Origin: Hydrogenophaga intermedia
GTDB taxonomy: Bacteria > Pseudomonadota > Gammaproteobacteria > Burkholderiales > Burkholderiaceae_C
Direction of reading: 5' to 3'
NCBI RefSeq assembly: GCF_023715105.1
Contig: NZ_JAMBNO010000003.1
Span: 176,001 to 240,000, forward strand
DNA length: 64,000 bases
The first letter of the stretch is position 1; each line of letters starts with the position of its first letter. Position numbers and translations under genes: made by a program. Shown here piece after piece: positions 23,783 to 31,998 of this stretch. Under the pieces are notes generated by a model that searched no databases, was not told the origin of the DNA, and saw only the letters and a program-made list of their open reading frames with translations.

Positions 23783-23946
23783 CGGTGGAACCCCAGCTGG
23801 CGCACCGCGAGCTTGCGCATCACGCCGCCGCCGAAGGCGTTGGCCGGCGGGCGCTCGCGAAAGCGCTCGACCGGCACGAGCATCTGCTGGCGACAGTGGG
23901 CGAAGGGGGCGGAGGCGCACTCGGTCTGGGTCTGCAGGACGGGCAT
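23779..23946 (-). CDS. small 55-residue hypothetical protein or leader frame
   Basis: A short frame from an ATG at 23,946 (a GTG 39 bases further up is also possible) whose stop overlaps the next gene's start (ATGA). The peptide ends AFGGGVMRKLAVRQLGFHR and is rich in Arg and Pro with two Cys. I recognise no family and see no good ribosome site. It is either a leader peptide for the minus-strand operon or the tail of a vanished gene. Support comes only from the coupled junction and its place at the head of the operon. Confidence 0.3.
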   Translation of the reverse strand: MPVLQTQTECASAPFAHCRQQMLVPVERFRERPPANAFGGGVMRKLAVRQLGFHR

Positions 23947-24021
23947 GCTAAGCGCTGGTTGCGCGGCGCAGCCGAAACGGCACACGCGCGCAGGCGGAAG
24001 GTCTTCGGTAACGCGTTTTGC

Positions 24022-24035
24022 CTAACGAACGTTAG
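24022..24035. promoter_or_regulatory. candidate TetR-type operator 1, CTAACG-N2-CGTTAG
   Basis: Inverted repeat CTAACG-AA-CGTTAG in the 282-base gap between the minus-strand acyl-CoA operon and the plus-strand etf operon. A related repeat lies at 24,155-24,168. The form resembles operators of TetR-family regulators of fatty and branched acid catabolism. No TetR gene is visible in the window, so the binding protein is unknown. Confidence 0.55.
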
Positions 24036-24154
24036 AAGTCGCATCGTACAGAAAAAATGCGCTGCCGTCACTCCCCAGCCTGTCACGGAGCACGAGCTGC
24101 CGTGTGCCACGGGACGGCGGCTGCGACGTTGCGGCGGGGCAGCCCTGTAACGAG

Positions 24155-24168
24155 CTAACGTTTGTTAG
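24155..24168. promoter_or_regulatory. candidate TetR-type operator 2, CTAAC-N4-GTTAG
   Basis: Inverted repeat CTAAC-GTTT-GTTAG, 133 bases from operator 1 and 61 bases before the etfB start. The pair sits near the two opposite ends of the divergent promoter region, one for each operon, suggesting joint control of both. Confidence 0.55.
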
Positions 24169-24228
24169 ATGTTAAGATGCGCGGCCGCTGCGGGCGGAAG
24201 TTCATGTACATGGAACGATGGAGCTGAA

Positions 24229-24978
24229 GTGAAGATACTGGTCGCTGTAAAACGGGTCCTCGACTACAACATCAAGGCGCGCGTGAAGGCGGATGGTTCC
24301 GGCGTCGATCTCGCCAACCAGAAGCTGTCGATGAACCCTTTCGACGAAATTGCCTGTGAGGAGGCGGTGCGCCTGAGGGAGGCGGGGGTTGCCACCGAGG
24401 TCATCGCGGTTTCGTGTGGCGTCGCCGGCTGCCACGAGACGCTGCGCAGCGCCATGGCCATCGGCGCCGACCGCGGCGTGCTGGTCGAAACCGATGCCGT
24501 CCTGGAGCCGCTGGCCGTGGCGAAGCTCATGCAGCACGTGGCCCTGAAGGAAGGCGTGCAGGTGGCCATCTTCGGCAAGCAGGCAATCGACGACGACGCG
24601 GGCCAGACCGGGCAGATGTTCGGGGCACTCATGGGCTGGTCCCAGGCGACCTTCGCGTCCAGCGTGAAGATCGAGGGCGATGCGGCGACCATCAGTCGGG
24701 AAATTGACGGTGGCCTCGAAACGCTGCGGATGAAGCTGCCGGTGGTGATCACCACTGACCTGCGCCTCAACGAGCCGCGCTTCATCACGCTGCCCAACAT
24801 CATGAAGGCCAAGAAGAAGCCCCTTGAAGTCATCAAGGCCTCGGAGCTGGGCTTGGACGTGGAGCCGCGTACGGCCGTGCTGCGTGTCGAAGAGCCTGCG
24901 GGGCGCAAGGCCGGCATCAAGGTGGCCGATGTAACCGAACTGGTCAAGCGACTCAAGGAAGAGGCGAAGGTGATCTGA
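24229..24978 (+). CDS. etfB: electron transfer flavoprotein, beta subunit
   Basis: 249 residues from a GTG start with the classical opening [15 protein letters not shown] frame extension upstream does not match the family. The AMP-binding and subunit contact regions ([61 protein letters not shown]) are intact. With EtfA it carries electrons from acyl-CoA dehydrogenases to ETF:ubiquinone oxidoreductase. It is the first gene of the plus-strand unit of block C, so this ETF is probably dedicated to the local dehydrogenases and not the housekeeping copy (inference). Paired CTAAC/GTTAG repeats lie upstream. Confidence 0.95.
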   Translation: MKILVAVKRVLDYNIKARVKADGSGVDLANQKLSMNPFDEIACEEAVRLREAGVATEVIAVSCGVAGCHETLRSAMAIGADRGVLVETDAVLEPLAVAKLMQHVALKEGVQVAIFGKQAIDDDAGQTGQMFGALMGWSQATFASSVKIEGDAATISREIDGGLETLRMKLPVVITTDLRLNEPRFITLPNIMKAKKKPLEVIKASELGLDVEPRTAVLRVEEPAGRKAGIKVADVTELVKRLKEEAKVI

Positions 24979-25919
24979 TGTCTACGCTCATCATTGCAGA
25001 ACACGACAACGCCGCGCTCAAGCCGGCAACGCTCAACGCCATCGCTGCGGCGGTACAGATCGGCGCGCCGGTGCACGTGCTGGTGGCCGGCAGCGGCTGC
25101 GCCGCCGCGGGAGAGTCGGCCGCGGCGGCGGCCGGCGTCGCCAAGGTGCTGCTGGCCGACGCCCCCCACTACGGCGCGCAGCTGGCAGAGAACTTGGCCG
25201 CGCTCGTGGTGCAGCAGGTACGTGCCGACGCCTCGTGCACGCATATTCTGGCGGCGGCCACGGCTTCTGGCAGGAACGTCCTGCCGCGGATCGCGGCCTT
25301 GCTGGACAGTTCGCAGCTCTCCGATGTCACGGCCATCGAATCCCCGGACACGTTCCGGCGTCCGTTCTACGCCGGCAACGCCGTCGCTCGCGTGCAGTCA
25401 CATGATCGGATCAAGGTCCTGAGCATCCGTACGACGGCGTTCGACCCGGTTGCAGCGAGCGGCGGCTCTGCCGCGGTGGAAAGCGTCCCCCCCGGCCCCG
25501 ACCTCGGCTTGACGGAGCTGGTGGGTCGCGAGGTGGTCGCGCTCGAACGCCCGGAGTTGACCGCTGCTTCGATCATCGTGTCGGGTGGCCGCGGCCTGGG
25601 ATCGGCCGAGAAGTTCCACGCGGTACTGGAGCCACTGGCCGACAAGCTGGGTGCCGCGCTCGGCGCGTCGCGCGCCGCGGTCGATGCGGGCTACGCACCA
25701 AACGATTACCAGGTAGGCCAGACCGGGAAGATCGTTGCGCCGCAGTTGTACGTTGCGGTCGGCGTCTCCGGCGCCATCCAGCACCTGGCTGGGATGAAGG
25801 ACAGCAAGGTCATCGTCGCCATCAACAAGGATGCCGAGGCACCGATTTTCCAGGTGGCTGACTACGGACTGGTGGCCGACCTGTTCGCGGCGGTCCCGGA
25901 ACTCGTTTCGTCGCTGTAG
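24978..25919 (+). CDS. etfA: electron transfer flavoprotein, alpha subunit
   Basis: 313 residues. The start overlaps the etfB stop by one base (TGATG). The C-terminal FAD-binding domain is complete: [53 protein letters not shown] and [18 protein letters not shown]. It binds FAD and pairs with EtfB as soluble electron carrier. The next gene is an acyl-CoA dehydrogenase that starts only 7 bases later, which supports a direct electron donor and acceptor relation. Confidence 0.95.
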   Translation: MSTLIIAEHDNAALKPATLNAIAAAVQIGAPVHVLVAGSGCAAAGESAAAAAGVAKVLLADAPHYGAQLAENLAALVVQQVRADASCTHILAAATASGRNVLPRIAALLDSSQLSDVTAIESPDTFRRPFYAGNAVARVQSHDRIKVLSIRTTAFDPVAASGGSAAVESVPPGPDLGLTELVGREVVALERPELTAASIIVSGGRGLGSAEKFHAVLEPLADKLGAALGASRAAVDAGYAPNDYQVGQTGKIVAPQLYVAVGVSGAIQHLAGMKDSKVIVAINKDAEAPIFQVADYGLVADLFAAVPELVSSL

Positions 25920-25926
25920 GTCATCC

Positions 25927-27087
25927 GTGGATCGCGAACGCCACCCCGAGATGCGCGCGGCCCTGCGGGACCTGTGCAAGCGCTTCCCCGACGCGTACTT
26001 CCGCGGCATCGACGAGGCGCGCGGCTACCCTGAGGCCTTCGTCGATGCCCTCACGCGGGCCGGCTGGCTCGCCGTGATGATCCCCGAGGAATACGGCGGC
26101 GCCGGGCTGGGGCTGGTCGAAGCCTCGGTCGTCATGGAGGAGATCAACCGCAACGGCGGCAACGCTGGCGCTTGCCATGGCCAGATGTACAACATGGGAA
26201 CCCTGTTGCGCCACGGCTCGGAAGAGCAGAAGCGCCGTTACCTTCCCCAGATCGCCACCGGTGCGCTGCGCTTGCAGTCCATGGGTGTGACGGAGCCAAC
26301 GACCGGCACCGACACCACCAGGCTCAAGACCACGGCGGTGCGCAGCGCCAGTGGAGACCGCTACGTCGTCAATGGCCAGAAGGTGTGGATCTCGCGCGTC
26401 CAGCACAGCGACTTGATGATCCTGCTGGCGCGCACCACGCCCCTGTCCGAGGTGAAGCGCAAGTCCGAAGGCATGTCGATCTTCATCGTCGACCTGCGCC
26501 AGGCGATCGGCAAGGGCCTGACGGTGCGGCCGATCCGCAACATGGTTAACCACGAGACCAACGAGCTGTTCTTTGAGAACCTGGAGATCCCTGCGGAGAA
26601 CCTCATTGGCGAGGAAGGCAAGGGCTTCAAGTACATCCTGGATGGCCTGAACGCCGAGCGCACCTTGATCGCCGCGGAGTGCATCGGGGACGGGCGATGG
26701 TTCGTCCAGCGCAGCGCCACCTATGCCAACGAGCGGCGTGTGTTCGACCGCCCGATCGGCCAGAACCAGGCCGTGCAGTTCCCGATCGCGGAAAATCACA
26801 TCGAGCTGGAAGCCGCGGATCTGATGCGGTGGCGGGCGTGCGACCTGTTCGACGCGCACGAGCCCTGCGGCGCGGAGGCCAACATGGCGAAGTACCTCGC
26901 TGCCAAGGCATCGTGGGAGGCGGCCAACACGGCGATCCAGACGCATGGCGGCTTCGGCTTCGCCTGCGAATACGACGTCGAGCGCAAGTTCCGCGAGACC
27001 CGGCTTTACCAGGTGGCGCCCATCTCCACCAACCTGATCCTGTCCTACGTTGCCGAGCACGTGCTGGGCCTTCCGCGTTCGTTCTGA
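25927..27087 (+). CDS. acyl-CoA dehydrogenase, GTG start
   Basis: 386 residues from a GTG 7 bases after etfA. Family blocks: IPEEYGGAGLGLVEAS, MGVTEPTTGTDTTRL (FAD loop), NGQKVWISRVQHSD and ILDGLNAERTLIAAE. The Glu in NAER lies where isovaleryl-CoA dehydrogenase has its catalytic base. At the MCAD-type position the sequence is RLYQVAPIS, with Gln in place of Glu. The tail YVAEHVLGLPRSF resembles the enzyme at 16,689. Set between etfBA and a CoA-transferase, it probably oxidises the CoA ester made by that transferase, for example a (methyl)succinyl-CoA-like dicarboxyl thioester (inference). Confidence 0.9.
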   Translation: MDRERHPEMRAALRDLCKRFPDAYFRGIDEARGYPEAFVDALTRAGWLAVMIPEEYGGAGLGLVEASVVMEEINRNGGNAGACHGQMYNMGTLLRHGSEEQKRRYLPQIATGALRLQSMGVTEPTTGTDTTRLKTTAVRSASGDRYVVNGQKVWISRVQHSDLMILLARTTPLSEVKRKSEGMSIFIVDLRQAIGKGLTVRPIRNMVNHETNELFFENLEIPAENLIGEEGKGFKYILDGLNAERTLIAAECIGDGRWFVQRSATYANERRVFDRPIGQNQAVQFPIAENHIELEAADLMRWRACDLFDAHEPCGAEANMAKYLAAKASWEAANTAIQTHGGFGFACEYDVERKFRETRLYQVAPISTNLILSYVAEHVLGLPRSF

Positions 27088-27096
27088 GGGGAAGTC

Positions 27097-28272
27097 ATGC
27101 GTCCGTTGCAAGGCATGTTGGTCGTCGCGCTGGAACATGCCATCGCCGCGCCGTTCTGCACGCGCCAGCTGGCAGATCTGGGCGCGCGGGTCATCAAGGT
27201 TGAACGTCCGCGGGAAGGCGACTTCGCCCGCGCCTATGACACACGCACCCGCGGGCTGGCCTCCCACTTCGTCTGGTGCAACCGCAGCAAGGAAAGCCTG
27301 ACGCTGGACCTGAAGAACCCGGAAGCGCGCGCGGTGTTGCAGAAGCTGGTGGAACGAGCGGACGTGCTGGTGCAGAACCTCGCGCCCGGTGCCGCCGCGC
27401 GCATGGGTCTCGACCACGCCAGCCTGGAATCCGTGAACCCGGGCATCGTGGTTTGCGATATCTCCGGTTACGGCGACGGCGGGCCGTACACCGACAAGAA
27501 GGCCTATGACCTCCTGATCCAGAGCGAATCCGGCTTTGTCTCGGTGACCGGTACGCCGGAGCAGCCTTGCAAGGCCGGGCTGTCGATTGCCGATATTGCG
27601 GCGGGCATGTACGCCTACAGCAGCGTGCTCGCAGCCCTGCTGGAGCGCGGACGGACCGGCCGTGGTCGTCGCCTCGAAATCTCCATGCTCGAGGCCATGT
27701 CCGAGTGGATGGGCTACCCGCTGTTCTACACCCTCGACGGCCAGCCACCGCCGCCGCGTGCCGGCGCCGCGCATGCAGCAATCTATCCCTATGGCCCGTT
27801 CAGCTGCGGCGACGGCAAGTCGGTGGTGCTGGGGGTGCAGCACGACCGCGAATGGACGGTCTTCTGCGACAAGGTCCTGCTGCAGCCGGAGCTGGCGCAG
27901 GCGTACATGGGCAACGCCAACCGGCTGGCGCACAAGGAGAAGCTGCGCGACATCATCGAGGGCGTTTTCTCCCGGCTGACCGCCGCGCAGCTGATCGAGC
28001 GGCTGGAAAGCGCACAAATCGCCAATGCGCAGCTCAACGAGATGGCCGACCTGTGGCGGCATCCGCAGCTGAAGGCGCGGGGGCGCTGGGCCGCGATCGA
28101 TACGCCCGAGGGGACGGTGCCGGCGCTGTTCCCGCCCCACCATGTCTGCGGTGCCGAGCCGCCGCCGATGGGCGCCGTGCCTATCCTTGGCCAGCACACC
28201 AATGCCATCCTGGCCGAACTGCACTACTCCGAGGCGGAGATTGCGCGGCTGCGGGCTGCGGGCGCGGTCTGA
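27097..28272 (+). CDS. CaiB/BaiF-family CoA-transferase (dicarboxylate type)
   Basis: 391 residues of class III CoA-transferases. The N-terminal PLQGMLVVALEHAIAAPFCTRQLADLGARVIKVE, CNRSKESLTLDLK and ISGYGDGGPYTDKKAYDLLIQ are typical. At the position of the usual catalytic Asp the sequence reads LEISMLEAMSEWMGYP, with Glu. This variant is, as I recall, common in a subgroup annotated as itaconate or succinyl-CoA-dependent transferases. It moves CoA from one acyl-CoA to a free acid without ATP. It follows the acyl-CoA dehydrogenase by 9 bases and precedes the MmgE/PrpD gene. Its role is probably activation of the pathway acid. Confidence 0.88.
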   Translation: MRPLQGMLVVALEHAIAAPFCTRQLADLGARVIKVERPREGDFARAYDTRTRGLASHFVWCNRSKESLTLDLKNPEARAVLQKLVERADVLVQNLAPGAAARMGLDHASLESVNPGIVVCDISGYGDGGPYTDKKAYDLLIQSESGFVSVTGTPEQPCKAGLSIADIAAGMYAYSSVLAALLERGRTGRGRRLEISMLEAMSEWMGYPLFYTLDGQPPPPRAGAAHAAIYPYGPFSCGDGKSVVLGVQHDREWTVFCDKVLLQPELAQAYMGNANRLAHKEKLRDIIEGVFSRLTAAQLIERLESAQIANAQLNEMADLWRHPQLKARGRWAAIDTPEGTVPALFPPHHVCGAEPPPMGAVPILGQHTNAILAELHYSEAEIARLRAAGAV

Positions 28273-28288
28273 GCGCGAAGGAGCTCTC

Positions 28289-29653
28289 GTGCACGTGCAA
28301 GATCATCCAGGGGCGGAACTCGCCGCCTTCGCCGCCGCGCTGGACTTCGGTGGCATTCCGGCGCCTGTGCTGCGCCGCACGGAAGACCTGTTCCTGGACT
28401 GGACCGGCTCGGCCCTGGCAGGGAAATGCGCCCGGGCGGTGCAGTCCATCGAGGCCTACGCGCGCAGCATGGGCCCGGCCGATGGGGCCGCCGAGGTGCT
28501 GATCTCGCGGCGACTGACATCTCCGCACTTCGCTGCCATGGTGAACGCCGCGGCATCGCACGTGGTCGAACAGGATGACGTGCACAACGGGTCGGTGTTC
28601 CACCCCGGCGCAGTGGTGTTCCCGCCGGCGCTGGCGGTCGCGCAGTCCATCGGCGCGAGCGGGCGCGAGTTTCTCGCCGCGGTCGTGGCGGGCTACGAGG
28701 TGGGCATCCGCGTCGGTGAATTCCTCGGCCGTTCGCACTACCGCACCTTCCACACCACCGCCACCGCTGGAACGCTCGCAGCCGCCGCTGCGACCGGACG
28801 GCTGCTGCGACTGGACGCGGCGCAGATGCTGCATGCCTTCGGCAGCGCCGGTACCCAGGCCGCCGGACTCTGGGAATTCCTGCGCGACGCCGCCGACTCC
28901 AAGCAGCTGCACTGCGCTCATGCTGCCTCCAGCGGGCTGGCATCGGCCTATTTGGCGCGGGACGGGTTCACCGGCGCCCGCCAGATCCTGGAGGGGGCGC
29001 AAGGGCTGGCTGCCGGCATGTCGAGCGACGCGGACCCGAAGCGGCTGACCAGCAGGCTTGGCAGCCGGTGGGCGACGGTCGAGACCTCTTTCAAGTACCA
29101 CGCCTCGTGCCGCCACACCCATCCGAGTGCCGATGCGCTGCTGCTGGTGATGCATGAGCACAGGCTCCAGCCTGAGGACATCGCGGCCGTTGTCGCGCAC
29201 GTGCACCAGGGCGCGATCGACGTGCTCGGCAGGGTCGTCGTTCCCACCACGGTCCACCAGGCCAAGTTTTCGATGGGCACCGTGCTGGCCCTGGTGGCGG
29301 AACACGGCTATGCCGGCCTGGACGAATTCGATCGCCACTTCCTGGCCCCCCGTGTGGTCGCGTTGCGGGACAAGGTCTCGATGGAACTCGACCGCGAGGT
29401 CGACAGCGCCTATCCGCAGCGCTGGATCGGCAAGGTCACCGTCCGCACCAGCGACGGTCGGACGCTGAAGGGCAGGGTCGACGAGCCCAAGGGCGACCCC
29501 GGCAACACACTCAGCCGGCCCGAGCTGGAGGCCAAGGTGCACCGTCTCGCGGCCTACGGCGGGGCGGCGACGACAGCGGAGATGGACGCCCTGATCGCCC
29601 GCACCTGGGCACTTGTCGATGTCCCTCGCATGGGCCGCTGGCTGCCGCGATGA
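28289..29653 (+). CDS. MmgE/PrpD-family protein (dehydratase/hydratase)
   Basis: 454 residues from a GTG with a strong AAGGAG ribosome site. Family features: DWTGSALAGK, AAASHVVEQDDVHNGSVFHPGAVVFPPALA, TATAGTLAAAAATGRLL, GTQAAGLWEF and the C-terminal domain with KYHASCRHTHPSADA. Members include 2-methylcitrate dehydratase (PrpD), iminodisuccinate epimerase and cis-aconitate decarboxylase, all acting on polycarboxylates. In this operon a hydration, dehydration or isomerisation of a tri- or dicarboxylate intermediate is likely. The stop overlaps the next start (ATGA), so it is coupled to the CitE-type lyase. Confidence 0.88.
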   Translation: MHVQDHPGAELAAFAAALDFGGIPAPVLRRTEDLFLDWTGSALAGKCARAVQSIEAYARSMGPADGAAEVLISRRLTSPHFAAMVNAAASHVVEQDDVHNGSVFHPGAVVFPPALAVAQSIGASGREFLAAVVAGYEVGIRVGEFLGRSHYRTFHTTATAGTLAAAAATGRLLRLDAAQMLHAFGSAGTQAAGLWEFLRDAADSKQLHCAHAASSGLASAYLARDGFTGARQILEGAQGLAAGMSSDADPKRLTSRLGSRWATVETSFKYHASCRHTHPSADALLLVMHEHRLQPEDIAAVVAHVHQGAIDVLGRVVVPTTVHQAKFSMGTVLALVAEHGYAGLDEFDRHFLAPRVVALRDKVSMELDREVDSAYPQRWIGKVTVRTSDGRTLKGRVDEPKGDPGNTLSRPELEAKVHRLAAYGGAATTAEMDALIARTWALVDVPRMGRWLPR

Positions 29654-30483
29654 GCGCTGATGCTTGCGGCAGGTTGCCGCGCGCCTACCTGTTCGTGCCC
29701 GCCGACCGCCCCGAGCGCTATGCCAAGGCGCGCGCGTCGGGCGCCGACGCAGTGATCATCGACCTGGAGGATGCAGTGGCGCCACAGGGCAAGTGCCGCG
29801 CCCGCGACACCCTGGCGAACGCGCTGGATGAACGGACGCTCCTGCTGGTGCGCATCAACGCCGCAGGCACCCCCTGGTTCGACGATGACGTGGAACTGTG
29901 CCGCCACCCCGGTGTCGCGGCCGTGATGCTGCCCAAGGCTGACGGCATCGATGCGGCCTGCACTGTCGTCGAGCGTTGCTTCAAGGACGTGCTGCCCATC
30001 ATCGAATCGGCCCGCGGTGTGGAGGAGGCGCGCAACATCGCTCGGGTGCCTGGCGTGGTGCGGCTGGCCTTCGGCAGCGTCGACCTGGCATTGGACCTGG
30101 GCATCGAGTGCGACCCCGAAGGCGGCGAAGACGAGTTGCTGCACTTCCGCTCCCATGTGGTGCTGGCTTCCCGCCTGGCCGGACTGGCCGCACCTGCCGA
30201 TGGCGTCAGCACCGCCATCGGCGATCTGGTGCGGCTGCGCGCCGATGCCGAGCGCGCGCGGCGGCTCGGGTTCGGCGCCAAGCTGTGCATCCATCCCGCG
30301 CAGGTGGCGTCCGTACAGGCCGCCTTCACGCCGGGCGCCGAGCGCGTCGCCTGGGCGCGCCGTGTCTGCGCTGCCTTTGCCACCGCAGGCGGTTCCGCCG
30401 TGGCGGTCGACGGCCAGATGATCGACAAGCCGCTGCACGAGCGCGCGCTGGCCATCCTGCGCAGCGCAGGTGAGGCTGCCTGA
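29650..30483 (+). CDS. HpcH/HpaI-family CoA ester lyase (CitE-like)
   Basis: 277 residues with the TIM-barrel motifs of the CitE branch: YLFVPADRPERYAKA, IIDLEDAVAPQGK (metal and substrate region), LLVRINAAGTPWF, VMLPKADG, PIIESARGVEEARNIA and AFGSVDLALDLG, then KLCIHPAQV. These are Mg-dependent lyases that split malyl-, citramalyl- or citryl-CoA-type beta-hydroxyacyl thioesters. The start overlaps the MmgE/PrpD stop. Following a CoA-transferase, dehydrogenase and hydratase, this is probably the carbon-carbon cleaving step. Citramalyl-CoA to acetyl-CoA plus pyruvate is one consistent guess. Confidence 0.88.
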   Translation: MSADACGRLPRAYLFVPADRPERYAKARASGADAVIIDLEDAVAPQGKCRARDTLANALDERTLLLVRINAAGTPWFDDDVELCRHPGVAAVMLPKADGIDAACTVVERCFKDVLPIIESARGVEEARNIARVPGVVRLAFGSVDLALDLGIECDPEGGEDELLHFRSHVVLASRLAGLAAPADGVSTAIGDLVRLRADAERARRLGFGAKLCIHPAQVASVQAAFTPGAERVAWARRVCAAFATAGGSAVAVDGQMIDKPLHERALAILRSAGEAA

Positions 30484-30508
30484 ATCCCCAAGCAACGAGA
30501 GGAAACCC

Positions 30509-31294
30509 ATGCCCCGCAAGACCAAACCCATTCGATCCGACATCGCCTGGAGCACGCCGGATCGCATCGAGGTCCACGGCAAGAGCCTGCCCGACGAATT
30601 GATGGGCCATATCAACCTGGGCGACATGGCCTACCTGCAGATCGTGGGGCGCATGCCGACGCCGGCGGAGTCGAAGCTTTTCAACGCAGTGGCGGTGACA
30701 CTGGTTGAACATGGCATCACGCCCAGCGCACTGGCCGCCCGATTGACCTACGCTGGCGCTCCGGAATCGCTGCAGGCCGCCGTGGCGGCCGGGCTGTGCG
30801 GGCTGGGGTCGGTGTTCGTCGGCTCCACCGAAGGCACCGCGAAGATGCTGTACGAGGCGCTGCCCCCGGGCACGCAAGATGCCGATCTGGAGAAGATCGC
30901 GCGCGAAGTCGTGGCCGGCTTCCGCGCGCGCGGCGCCATCGTGCCCGGCCTCGGACACCCTCTGCACAAGCCGGTGGATCCGCGCGCGCCGCGGCTGTTT
31001 CAGATCGCTGCGGAAAACGGGTTTTCTGGCGATTACATCAAGCTCGAGCAGCTGATTTGCGCTGAGGCCGAGCGACTGTCCGGAAAGATGCTGCCGGTCA
31101 ACGCCACCGGAGCCATCGGCGCCATCTGCTGCGAACTCGGCCTGCCGTGGAAGATCGTCCGGGGCATCGGCGTGCTCGCGCGCGCCATCGGCCTGGTCGG
31201 CCACATTCTGGAGGAGAGCAACAAACCGATGGCGGTGGAGATCTGGCAGCGGGTCGAAGATGAGGCCACCGCACACATCCGGCCTGGCGCGTGA
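30509..31294 (+). CDS. citryl-CoA lyase-like protein (short citrate-synthase fold)
   Basis: 261 residues from an ATG after an AGAGGA ribosome site. It resembles the short, stand-alone citryl-CoA lyases related to the citrate synthase C-terminal domain: LPDELMGHINLGDMAYL, GSVFVGSTEGTAKML, IVPGLGHPLHKPVDPRAPRLF with the key His residues, LPVNATGAIGAICCELG and RGIGVLARAIGLVGHILEE. Those enzymes cut citryl-CoA (or relatives) to acetyl-CoA and oxaloacetate. It is the last gene of block C and comes right after a CitE-like lyase of a different fold. Two lyases in a row suggest two cleavages, or one reversible condensation and one cleavage. Confidence 0.85.
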   Translation: MPRKTKPIRSDIAWSTPDRIEVHGKSLPDELMGHINLGDMAYLQIVGRMPTPAESKLFNAVAVTLVEHGITPSALAARLTYAGAPESLQAAVAAGLCGLGSVFVGSTEGTAKMLYEALPPGTQDADLEKIAREVVAGFRARGAIVPGLGHPLHKPVDPRAPRLFQIAAENGFSGDYIKLEQLICAEAERLSGKMLPVNATGAIGAICCELGLPWKIVRGIGVLARAIGLVGHILEESNKPMAVEIWQRVEDEATAHIRPGA

Positions 31295-31342
31295 CCTCGA
31301 GGTGGCCACCGTGCAGACCACGATGAGCATCACGCTGTCCGG

Positions 31343-31870
31343 GTGGTGCGCCCCACCGCCGCGGTGCCGACTGCAAAGTCCCCTTGGCCTTTGCCCGATG
31401 TGGCCGAGCTGCTTGAGCTGCCCTTCAACGGTCTGATCTTCCGCGCCAAGCCAGTTCATCGAAAGCACTTCGACCCAAACGGATCTCTGCTGTCAACGCC
31501 GCCTCTCGATCAAGACGGGCGACTAAGACTTCGGCTACGGCCCGCATTCGGTGCATTCGAAGACGGGTGTCGAGGCCAGCAAACTCTCGGAGCCAGCGGC
31601 GGTGGCCGCGTGCTGCGCGCAAGCAGGGTGCGTCGATCTTCTGCATGGGCGCGGCGTGGCGAACCCCCAAGGCTTTATGGGCCCATCATCAACGCGGGCC
31701 TATGACCCACCGGCTGTGGATTTGGAGCGGGTTCGCGATGTAGGCATCCCCCATGTCTGCTGCGGTGGCATCCTGGGGATGGGCGACTCCCGTGGCGAGT
31801 GCGTCGGACTGGTGGCGCAGATCGAAAACCGGATCAGCCCAAACACAACGGCGCCTCGGCTTGATCGTGC
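31343..31870 (+). pseudogene. bioB: decayed biotin synthase gene (bioB remnant)
   Basis: Reading about 31,380-31,500 in one frame gives LPFNGLIFRAKPVHRKHFDP, the start region of BioB. The frame then shifts, and the second frame reads LSIKTG, a stop, and then KTGVEASKL, which matches the BioB radical-SAM region. The three cysteines of the CxxxCxxC cluster are all lost here (the stretch reads GD-stop-DFGYG). Further on, VRDVGIPHVCCGGILGMGDS is again BioB-like, with a deletion between the blocks. Frameshift, stop codon, lost Fe-S ligands and internal deletion together show a non-functional relic. A functional copy is presumably elsewhere. Confidence 0.82.
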
Positions 31871-31998
31871 CGCACATCCCTCAGGTCGTCCGAGATCAGC
31901 AGGTTGAACCTATCGAGCTTGGCAAGTTGCTGCGGCAGTCGCAGCTCCGAACGTGCGGCCTGCAGGCCGTTGCACCTGGATTGCTGTAGGTCAGAGTC

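Noticed and set aside
25921..28224. A 767-codon open frame on the minus strand opposite the acyl-CoA dehydrogenase and CoA-transferase genes
   Set aside because: It lies wholly antisense to two clear enzyme genes, has His/Gln/Arg/Gly-rich low-similarity content and no ribosome site. It is a shadow caused by high GC at third positions.
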